Source: Marsupella aquatica
Lineage: Eukaryota > Marchantiophyta
Length of the DNA stretch: 64,000 nucleotides
Assembly: GCA_973895155.1 (NCBI GenBank)
Contig: OZ316894.1
Span: 5,952,001-6,016,000 of the forward strand
Direction: 5' to 3'
Shown: in pieces, positions 11,510 to 20,137 of the stretch
Layout of the letters: the number at the start of each line of letters is the position of its first letter
How positions within the stretch are numbered: position 1 is the first letter of the stretch
Made by a program: the position numbers and the translations under genes
The notes under the pieces: generated by a model
Database searches by the model: none
Told to the model about the DNA's origin: nothing
The model's input: only the letters and a program-made list of their open reading frames with translations

Positions 11510-14500
11510 ATGGAAGCGAATCGCGTCCTTGTGAAGTCCTCCGTGGAAGCAACAGAGGAGTTTGACCTCTCCTCTATGAGCGACAGTGTAGAACTGGCAC
11601 TTGAAGACTCCAAACAATTTCAATCAAGAATCCCTAGTAAGTATCCATCACCTATCCTCCCTAAGTCTTAGAGGACTGGGACCATCCGAGTCCAAAGTTG
11701 GACTCGGATGATCCCAATCCAAACTTGGACTCGGACCATCCCAATCCGAACTTGGACTCAGATGATCCTAATCCAAACATGGACTCGGATGATCCCAATC
11801 CAAAGTTGGACTCGGATGATCCCAGTCCAAAGTTGGACTCGGATGATCCCAATCCAAAGTTGGACTCGGACCATCCCAATCCAAACTTGGACTCAGATGA
11901 TCCTAATTCAAACGTGGACTCGGATGATCCCAATCCAAACTTGGACTCGGATGATCCTAATCCATCCAGGAGATTGAATCTCGATTGTAGGAGCAAGACT
12001 AAAACCATCTCAAGTTGGACTAGGACCATCCTAATCCAACAAGAGTTATTCAAATGTTTTAAACTTAATAAGTCTAACATGGATGATGTTTTTATGATGC
12101 AGGGAGCGATCTTGTTGGTTTCAAACCCGCGATTGCACCGACCGACTGCCGGGACGGATTCTTACTAGATGAGAGATCCCCAGGCTTCCGATGGGGGCTT
12201 GAGTTCTCAAGAACCCCGCTTAATAATGAAGTGCCATCAAGCACGATTGAACCTGTTTTGACCTTAAAGTGCAGAGCAAATGATAGCCTGACTTTGGTTT
12301 GCGGACCTGTGGTCTCTGTTGGCATTGGAGGGAGAGGGATGAATTCGGTCATTCTGGAGATGCACGATAGGTCATGCTGGGTTAAAGTTAACCTTATGTC
12401 AAAGGCATACTCCTCAGAATTCAATGTCGAATGGCACGCAAGTGGTGAATTGAGCGTTTTATCAATGGGATTTTTTCCAAAGACATATGACACAAAGAAG
12501 TTGGTCATCGGGGTAACTGGTATGCTTCCAGTCGACATTATGTATGGGTTTCAATATTTGAAACTCAACATGATGAAGCACCAAGGCAATTTCTCTTTTG
12601 CAACTACTTGGACGTTAAGCAATTTACTTGAGAAAGTTGGATTGTTATCGTTGGAGTCAGAGGAGCCTGGTGTTTTAATTGATAAGGATGTTGCATTTGA
12701 TCCCAACTTTGATTTAGTCAAAGCAAAGCAATGGATAGAATCTTTGTCAAAGACGAGAAACCTTCCAACGGTGAATACAAACCCTGTGCCCGAGAAGGCG
12801 CCAGAGAAAGCTCCAGAACCTACAACAGAGACCGCGGGAACTACAGCAGCAACCTCTCAAAGAGCAGTGGGAAACAAAAACAAAGCCAAAGGAAACCTCC
12901 GGTTGAAAAGAAACTTCCAGTTGAGAAGCTGGTTGAGAAGCCGAGTACGAGAAGCCGAGTTCAGAAGCCAGTTGAGAAGCCGAGTACGAGAAGCCAAGTT
13001 GAGAAGCCAGTTGAGAAGAAACGTCCGGTTGAGAAGCCAAGTGCAAGTGAAAAGAGGCCACGACAAAAGAAGAAACAGAAAATTGACAGTGTCATCATGG
13101 ATGACACTACAGAAAACCTGACAGTGCATTCACAAGATATGGACGAGCAGTTGGACGCTCCTGAGGAGAAGAAGGTCTTAGAAGGTAATGAGGTACTACA
13201 ACAAATGGAGCAATATTATACGTTTGGGATCAATTCGATATTTTCTATTCCCGTAGAGAGTATTTTCCCTGCGTCGGCAAGACTCTGTTACAGAATGTTG
13301 AATGCAGACCATGTAAAGGAGGTGGCCAATTCCATGATAAGAAATCCGGGGCATGAACCACACATAGCAGACTTGATTCCTTACACTACAAAACATAGAA
13401 ACCTAATGCAATATGACAACACGGAATCAGATAGGAGGGACTTTGTAGCAGCCGTGAAAAAGGGGGAGGTTCAATTCCTTGCCATTAGCGGTCAACATTC
13501 AGCCAGAGCAGCCAGATGGATTCGAGAATGGGCAAACAAGGATGCCAAGCTAACAGCATTGGCAAAAAAGCTGGAATTTCGAAAGTCAAGAATATTATCT
13601 CATTGAACACCATCATCAATATTAGTTGAGCATTCAATGCGATCTAATGCTATCAATAGCACGATGGTGTTTCAGTCATGCTTCAAAGATACAGTCGTTC
13701 ATGCTAGGCGGCAATTTGTGGAATGTGGAAAACCTAGCCGGCCAAAACATGGGGACAACAAAACAAACGCTCAACTGAAGACAATCAAAAATTTCAGGTA
13801 TGAAGTGTTACTGCTTGATTGGTACAATACCGTAGACTCTCCATGTGTGATTACAATTGAGATGGTAGTCTTTGACCACAAAGCTTCAAGTTTGCTTTGG
13901 ATTGAGATGGTCCGAGTCCAAATGGATACATTCACATTCAGTAGAATATTTCCACTGATATCGTCTAGTTTTGTGTTGGACTGGGATGGTCCCAGTCCAA
14001 ATGGATTCATGCACATTCAATAGACTATTTCCACTGATATTGTCTAGTTTTGTGTTGGACTGGGATGGTCCCAGTCCAAATGGATTCATGCACATTCAGT
14101 AGAATATTTCTCCACTGATACCGTCTAGTTTTGTTTTGGATTGGGATGGTCCTAGTCCAAACTAAATCATGCACATTCAATATAATATTTCCACTGATAC
14201 TGTCTACTTCTGTGTTGGACTGGGATGGTCTCAGTCCGCACCTGAGTGCTTTCAAACAATTGAGTTATGGAGAACTAACAGACGTTCCTTTGCAATTGTA
14301 GGATTGGTTGGCTCTTGCAAGAATGACCATGGGAAGGAAAGATTGTCGTAATGTCTACTGGTTACTGTTTGCCGACAATGCTCTTTTTGATTTATGGAGT
14401 TTGGTATGCCAATTGTGGTTGGATGGGAAACTTCCCGATGGAGCTGGTGTAGAAGGAAATGAGAAGTCTGAAAAAGCAATTACTGTTGCCATGTTTCGTT

Positions 14501-16674
14501 GTTTTGATGGTGAGTTGATCTCACAACGAGACATCACAAGAATACTGACGCGGGTGAAGTCAGGAAAGGTATTGCTAAAGAAAGATGCCTCTAATAAATC
14601 AGACATGCCATCTATAGAGGAGTTGGCCAAAGATGTGAAGATCGTGCGGAAACTCAAGTCCCTTATTGAAGACTACTATTGCACCAAGGATGCGGTGAAT
14701 TTCCCGACAAATACTAATTGGGGGAAAGTAGTTGAGGTTCTTCCTACGCTAGCAATTGATTCAGAGTTCAGCAGGTGTCGAAGAGCCGCTGGCGAGGTCT
14801 ATCTTGCCAACCTTTTAAAGCCAAATCATACGCGGGAGAGCGCAATCTTGCCGACGGCATTGGTATTCCGCCTAGATGATATATACTGCCAGAGATTTGG
14901 CGGAGGATCACGTTCTCGGACCCTACCATGGGTTACATTTTTTAGCGACAATCTCATGAAGACCATTGATCCAGAGTCATTGCAAGAAGCTCCTCCGACC
15001 TGCCCTCTTGCCATTGTTGATTTTAGCCGGCTTCCACAAAAACAGTGGACTGAAGCAGAGATTCTTGTTCTCTTTGAATACATTGTGGAGCTTCCACAAA
15101 ATCCCACGATTGTGGTGACGATAACAGTTCATCCTGGACAACTTGCACTGAATGTCCATGGTGCCCTTCGTAAATTGGGACAAGAGAAAGCTTTGACCAT
15201 TCACATTGAGTATGGGAGTTATTCACGAGATGATCAACCGCACCCTCATGACTCATGTTGGGGTGGAGGGATTGAAGAAGTTATCTTTGCAGGGATTTCT
15301 CGAGATGAAGACGTCAATTGGAATGAAGTTTTCAAGCCCAACTATCCAAAGCCAAAATTCTTGTATACTTCAAAGGATGTTGATTATGAAGTATGCAAGA
15401 TCGACAAGGGAAAGGGGAAAGCTAAGGAATCAGATGAGGGGACACAAAACGACGACCTAAAAGTGGTTTTGGACCCGGAAGAGGCCGTCAAGATTATGAA
15501 TATGGCCCCTCGATTTGAGACAGTTGGTAGTCGCGGAGGATGGGTTAATCCTCATGCCAAACCCACGCGGATGATCCGAAGGATTATTGAATCCTTATCA
15601 GAACCGGGAGATTTGGTTCTAGATTTTTTCTCCGGTGGCCAAGTCATGAAGACATCATTTTTTTGCGATAGGGAATGCTTTGTTTATTGTGACTCTCAGT
15701 CCGAGAGGCATTTTGTGGAAGCTTTTGCTTCCTACCTTTGCGAGAGAGTTCCCTCACTTAAAGCCCATTGTGAATCACTTGCTGAAAATTCTCGACAATG
15801 GGCTACCACTATTGCGGCTGTAGCTGTCGCTGTTGAATCCGACGGTTCTGAGTCTGAAGATGTTGCTGACAAAGTGGCTAAAGGCGTAGAGGCATCAGAC
15901 GAGGCATATGTCAAAAATTTGGATGACCGTGTTGGTCAAGGTGAGCCTTACGATGTAGATGATGATATTGGACTTGCACCAAACCGTTCATCTGGTTTAG
16001 ATGACATCCCTCCGGGGCCCCATGAAGTTCAAGTTGATGATAACTTGGACAAGGATGATCCCAATCCAACAACGCCGGGAGGACAGATGGAGCAACTGGA
16101 AGGAGCAAGGGTTGATATGTTTGATCATCTTTCTTCAACCAATCTGATCAACGAAGGCGCAACGAGGCTTGGAGATTCAAATGAAGCTGAAACTAACGAA
16201 TTGACTCGTGGGGAAGCCGGCGGATTGCCTGACATTCCCATCAATCCAGGAGGAAATGCATCAACGGCTGCTGACAACCAGGCAGGTGCTTCAACTTGTC
16301 CTGACACACTCTTTTCAGCTTCTGATGACAAATTGGTGTTCGTTCGTTCACACTCGAGGAGTCCTGTTGTCCTTCCGTTCTCAAAAAAGAAAGGGAATAG
16401 AGTTGGATCAACTGGATGGAGGTCATTGGAACGCGACGCACGATGTTACGTGTGGAAAAGTGGGCCAAATCGAGGCCAAGAAATATCATTGGAAGCTGCT
16501 CCTTCAATTCTCAATAAGGAGGAGTATAAGAGGGGAGAATTGGGGTTCATAACTCCTGTTTGGACTTCTCCTTATTGGGTAGAACAAAGTACTTCAGATG
16601 TCAATTTTGAAATCCAACAGGAGCTTGGTGCTGACATGATTATTGATGAATACGGATCTCTTATTTCGGAATGA
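11510..16674 (+). CDS. ParB-like plus beta-class DNA methyltransferase protein of the element (spliced, copy apparently broken)
   Basis: Exon 1 is 11510-11636 (MEANRVLVKSS...). It ends in phase 1 at GTAAGT and joins exactly in frame to an acceptor at 12101-12102; intron 1 is minisatellite. Exon 2 codes from 12103 through a charged VEKP-rich linker, where the frame shifts near 12.86-12.90 kb. It then encodes a ParB/sulfiredoxin-like domain (FSIPVESIFPASAR ... FLAISGQHSARAARWI). A TGA at 13604-13606 interrupts this frame, which continues to about 13.8 kb. A repeat-filled intron ends at the acceptor 14300-14301. The last exon, 14302-16674, holds a beta-class amino-methyltransferase fold in the right order: a motif IV position reading VDFSRLP (about residue 236 of this exon) and then HAKP plus PGDLVLDFFSGG (about 436), like the HPxxKP and PGDxVLDPFxGSG motifs of N6/N4 methylases. 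Canonical DPPY is absent. ParB-methylase fusions are known from bacteria and phages. Confidence 0.6.
11670..12042. repeat. Minisatellite B in intron 1 of the ParB-methyltransferase gene
   Basis: About a dozen units of the same GGACTCGGATGATCCCAATCCAAA family as minisatellite A, plus a detached copy at 12014-12040. It fills most of the 466-bp intron 11637-12102. Long open frames across it on both strands are repeat artefacts. Confidence 0.9.
13798..14301 (+). repeat. Intron with four tandem ~105-bp units containing the same minisatellite core
   Basis: Four units, each with TTTCCACTGATA, GTCTAGTTTTGTGTTGGA and a core GGACTGGGATGGTCCCAGTCC, run from about 13890 to 14240. The core is a near-perfect palindrome and belongs to the same family as minisatellites A and B. 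The 3' end is a clean acceptor at 14300-14301, because a TAG immediately before GATTGG closes the downstream frame. The donor is less sure: CAG|GTATGA at 13797/13798 is strong but leaves the phase unmatched, and a donor after 13804 would match. Confidence 0.7.
16038..16073 (+). repeat. Minisatellite unit inside coding sequence
   Basis: The bases TTGGACAAGGATGATCCCAA at about 16047 are a copy of the intronic minisatellite unit. Here they are read in frame as LDKDDPNP within the acidic linker after the methyltransferase domain. This suggests the unit can move or spread within the element. Confidence 0.6.
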
Positions 16675-16891
16675 AATTCAGCCTTTGACTTTCTATTTAT
16701 TCATATCAATCTAAAATACTTCTCGGTCTCACAGAATGGGCTCACCAATTAAAGTCTCCATATCCGTCTACACATTGTGAGGCTTCTAAAAACGGTATGT
16801 AGGTTAATTTTCGTTTTTGTCAGCCATTGTGTTGTATTTTTGGACTGAGACAATCCTAATCCAAAGTTCACTTTTGGTCTTTTCTCTGAGA

Positions 16892-17950
16892 ATGGTGTTT
16901 GGTGCACTTGCAGAATCGAGACCTGGTCCCGTCAAGCGGAAGTTGCTGATTTTGGACCTTAATAAAATACTTTGGGATTCTATTGAATTCCAAAACAAGG
17001 GCACATCCAGGAATATTGTCACCTCAAGTGGAGTGCATTGGGATAGAAAAAATGGTATTAGTCGCATGTATACAGAACGACCAGGGCTCCATGAGTTTCT
17101 AAAGTTGGTTTTTGACAGATTTGACGTTGCAATTTGGACTTGTGCTGGGGTAGAACGAACAGTGAAAATGCTGAACATGATGTTCACTGTTGAGGAGCGG
17201 TTGAAACTTAAGTTTGTATTCACACAGGTGGAAGCCTTTGACACAGGCATTCAAAGGCGTGACATTACAAACGGAAAGGCAAATGTGCTACTGAAGGATT
17301 TTCAGGTGGTATGGAATGCATTTGGAAATCTATATGATGAAACCAACACCCTCCTTGTGGATGACTCCCCCCTTAAGGCATTTGCCAACCCAGACATGAC
17401 CGGATTATTTCCAGTGCCCTACACGCATGCCAATCGTGGAGATAATTTTCTTCTAGCAATTCTTTGGCCATGTCTTGAGAAACTATCACATGCAAGTGAC
17501 ATTCGATGCTATCTTCTTCTCAACTCTCCAAAGTGGTCTCTTTTGCACATGAAGAGAGACAAGGCAAAAAATGAGATTACTTATGATCAACTTAGCAAGA
17601 GATTTGCAGCAAAAATTTGGAAGTCACAGTTTACACATAGTGTGTTGGACCTCAACAGTAATGAGATCCCTTGGAATGTAAAGCACCGTATATGTAGTTT
17701 ACGTCCTGAGGTGGAACTTGACAATGCACTTGTCAACTCACTTGCTAAATCATTTTTAGGAAAGGACTATTCAGGTCCATATAGAGAAAATCCCAGACAC
17801 TTTTTGCGGGAGATTATAGCCATTAGGAACAACACCACCAGATTTCAACTCCCTGAAAATAAAGTGAGTTGCAACCGTGACAATAGGGTAGATAGGAAAG
17901 GAGACAGGGGCACATGCTCAAATACACATTGTAGGGAGCACTTGGTTTAG
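16892..17950 (+). CDS. FCP1/NIF-type HAD-domain protein carried by the element
   Basis: The frame starts at ATG 16892 (MVFGALAESRPG) and encodes 352 residues. It has the layout of the FCP1 homology (NIF) branch of HAD phosphatases: KRKLLILDLNKIL near residue 15, FDVAIWTCAG in the middle, and LLVDDSPLKAFANP followed by FPVPYTHANRGD. The first catalytic motif reads DLNKIL rather than DxDxT, so the second Asp is missing. Some plant FCP1-like proteins share a DLNG-type variant, so the gene was probably captured from a plant host. An acceptor-like TTGCAG ends at 16913, so an upstream exon, or a link to the methyltransferase transcript, is possible. A piece of the minisatellite lies just upstream at about 16840-16866. 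Phosphatase activity is doubtful. Confidence 0.65.
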   Translation: MVFGALAESRPGPVKRKLLILDLNKILWDSIEFQNKGTSRNIVTSSGVHWDRKNGISRMYTERPGLHEFLKLVFDRFDVAIWTCAGVERTVKMLNMMFTVEERLKLKFVFTQVEAFDTGIQRRDITNGKANVLLKDFQVVWNAFGNLYDETNTLLVDDSPLKAFANPDMTGLFPVPYTHANRGDNFLLAILWPCLEKLSHASDIRCYLLLNSPKWSLLHMKRDKAKNEITYDQLSKRFAAKIWKSQFTHSVLDLNSNEIPWNVKHRICSLRPEVELDNALVNSLAKSFLGKDYSGPYRENPRHFLREIIAIRNNTTRFQLPENKVSCNRDNRVDRKGDRGTCSNTHCREHLV

Positions 17951-18189
17951 ATATTTAATTGACTTGTGTTAAGCCCCTTGGATAGTACTAGAAACATGTT
18001 CGTATTCAATGTAAATTTGCAGATAATTGTATAAAGATATTTTATAATCTATTTGGAATGATGTTATTTTGTTCACAGAATATCTGGTCCTTAAATGGGG
18101 ATGAAATAACTTTATAAATTTTTATCCTCCATTTCTATGTGAGTTATTAAATAATATAATATGTATTATTTATTAATATAATATTAATG
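17951..18189. other. AT-rich 3' flank of the HAD gene
   Basis: AT-rich sequence with short TAATAT runs, presumably the 3' UTR and element interior before the right subterminal array. Nothing else is recognised. Confidence 0.5.
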
Positions 18190-18285
18190 TGATTTGGCCT
18201 ATAAAGTGTACATTTAGAGACACAAAAGTGTACATTTGGGTGTCTTGAAGTGTACATTTGGGGACATGAAAGTGTACATTTCAAG
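18190..18285 (+). repeat. Right subterminal array of GTGTACATTT motifs
   Basis: Four copies of AAGTGTACATTT, again on the plus strand, sit just inside the right terminal repeat. The orientation is the same as at the left end, so relative to the inverted termini the two arrays point in opposite senses. The right array is far shorter than the left one. Confidence 0.8.
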
Positions 18286-18306
18286 ACTCATTTGTGAACA
18301 AAAGAA

Positions 18307-18338
18307 AATACACTTTTAATGAATAGGTTGATCTAGGC
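18307..18338 (-). repeat. Right terminal inverted repeat of the 13.1-kb element
   Basis: Read on the minus strand it begins GCCTAGATCA and matches the left end over 32 bp with one mismatch. GC-rich sequence of the interrupted older repeat resumes directly outside. Confidence 0.9.
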
Positions 18339-18700
18339 CCTCAGGTCTGATTGCCACTCGGGCCACAACTTGTGCGCCAAGCGTCCGTTGCCAATGGCAT
18401 CAACTCCATTGGCCTTGGGCCCAAGAGGAGCTCATTCCCAAGCCCTCAGAACTCAAAGCCCATCCGATGGTCCGAACGGCCACCCTTGAGCCCGGCCCAT
18501 TTCCCCTTGACCCAACCAGCCATAGGCTAGTCCAAGTCCTTAGTGTGTGTCCCCAGCTTGGCCCCTTGCCTCGCTAGTGCCACGTCTCATTGCCCACCAG
18601 TCTCCCCATGCTAAGTCCTCCCCCGGATGGCCTATCCGAGCCTGGACCATAAGGGAGCTCGGTGTCGGAGCCAGCGACGCCGGAGCTAAGTGTTAAGGTA
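18339..18700. repeat. GC-rich repeat remnant, right half
   Basis: GC-rich sequence that starts exactly at the right end of the 13.1-kb element and fades near 18700. It resembles 4150-5234 in composition and style, and is read as the other half of the interrupted repeat. Confidence 0.45.
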
Positions 18701-20137
18701 GTCGAGTTCTGCAACTAGGTCTAAATTAAGGTTTGAAAGAGACCTCTAGCCAGTCAGGGTAAAGCCTGTCATGTATTTGTTCCTTCAGTAGCCTAGTTTT
18801 GCTAATTAGGGGACTTGGAAAGAAAAACTTAGTTGAAGCAATAAATTTGGATGTTTAAGAATAAAATGGTGAGAGTGATTAGCCAGCAGAACTGAGAGAC
18901 TTGATGTTGTATGATGAAAATTATGGGATTGAAGTCACATATCACGGGGTCTCATATCACGTGCAAAGTTTTAATCAAAATGCCCCGTGGAGAATTTTCC
19001 AACAAAATTTCAGCTTCACCAAGGGTTTAATTTTTTTTAATTCTTACATTGCAAGTGATGAGGAGACCTCCATATAGTGCAACCCCAATAAGAAAGATAA
19101 GACTTTTTGAATTCAAATAGGAGAAGAAAAATACTGAAATATGTCTTTTCTTATTTTTAGGGTGTACCTCCCCTTGTGGCAGCAAAGAAGTCAGTGGACA
19201 GCGGGCTTCTTTGCTAGCCATTGCTTGATCCCATGGGTTGATACTTTGGATCCAATGGTCTACTAAAGCTCTTTGTACATTTTCAGGTGTCTCCGGATCT
19301 TGTTTAACTGCCCTTTGGAAAGATCCAATGGTCTAGAGAAAAGACAGCTTTCATCCAACTGTTAGTAAGAGCAGATTATGGCCTCAATGTCATTTAGCGA
19401 ACAGATGATGAGATGGCATATTATAGGTTTAGACTAGGTGAGTGACACTAGTTACCTCGAGAACTCCATGATGGAACGTGTGATTTAATACATTCTATAA
19501 TAACACGTGCCATAAGCACCTAAGATTGTATTTCATCAAACTTGAGGAACACCTGAAATTTGTGATGACCAACAAAATTGTTGGTCTGTCTTGCAGAAGA
19601 AGCCACACTGTAAGCACAAACTGCGATCCGGTAATGATCCCTTAGCAAGTCCTTCCGTTTCACTTGTTTACAAACGAATGATGACTTTTCCAGTCAAAAC
19701 CCAAAATGCGATGTGTACTGTAGATATATTGCATTGCTCTATATATTGACGCCGGTTTCTTTCCCTACTGGACTACTCAATAATATGGCACCAAGGTTTT
19801 GGCTCATGGTCGAGGCATTTAATCGAAGAGTGTTTCGTGTTCTGGTCCCACACAATTCTCCTCAAGAATCATAATTCAAAATTGGGGACCGATCTGTTTC
19901 TACAGCTATCGTTCTGCTCAACATCTATCTAAAATTGAAGATCCTTGCGGTGCTGCTGTGCAATGTTGACTGATTGCCTGGTCCAAAATGAACAATCGAT
20001 GTGGCGCGTGTGTCTAAAGAATTTTACAGCGGACTGTCACCATAAGTAGAGTTCCTAAATCGAGGTTGCTTTGCCCGCGTAGTGATGGACGTAACTGTTA
20101 CGTGAGTTGAATGATTAATGTAATAGACATGTACATA
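18701..20137. other. Gene-free spacer with a 10-bp inverted repeat
   Basis: No gene is supported. AGCAAAGAAG at 19181-19190 is mirrored by CTTCTTTGCT at 19206-19215 with a 15-base loop. The phrase GATCCAATGGTCTA occurs twice, near 19250 and 19325. The part next to 20138 presumably includes the 3' UTR of the minus-strand gene that follows. Confidence 0.5.

Larger units (their letters stand above)
5235..18338. mobile_element. 13.1-kb TIR DNA element carrying transposase-like, ParB-methyltransferase and HAD genes
   Basis: The unit is bounded by 32-bp terminal inverted repeats at 5235-5266 and 18307-18338 that match at 31 of 32 positions. Just inside both ends lie arrays of a GTGTACATTTGG motif. 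Between them are a leftward 1.25-kilo-residue transposase-like gene, a rightward ParB/DNA-methyltransferase gene starting at 11510 and a rightward HAD gene at 16892-17950. The two large genes diverge from a control region at roughly 10.7-11.5 kb. A target-site duplication is not certain. The tetramer CTCA lies one base outside each end (5230-5233 and 18340-18343) and may be a 4-bp duplication. The ends do not begin with CACTA, so it is not a CACTA element despite the subterminal arrays. The superfamily is not assigned; KDZ-like or another giant eukaryotic TIR group are alternatives. Confidence 0.85.

Noticed and set aside
11089-11671. Overlapping Arg- or Ser-rich frames on both strands
   Set aside because: They come from the CT-rich promoter tract. 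No start context or domain, and the region fits a divergent promoter.
11661-12168. Frames of about 140-155 codons with DSDDPNP or GSSESKFGL repeats
   Set aside because: By-products of minisatellite B in intron 1; the phase-matched splice removes this stretch.
5235-18338. CACTA (En/Spm) element
   Set aside because: Subterminal arrays are similar in kind, but the termini do not start with CACTA and a 3-bp duplication is not seen.
5235-18338. Integrated giant virus or bacterial contamination
   Set aside because: Genes have plant-type introns and lie within terminal inverted repeats. No capsid, polymerase or packaging gene is present, and the flanks are plant DNA.
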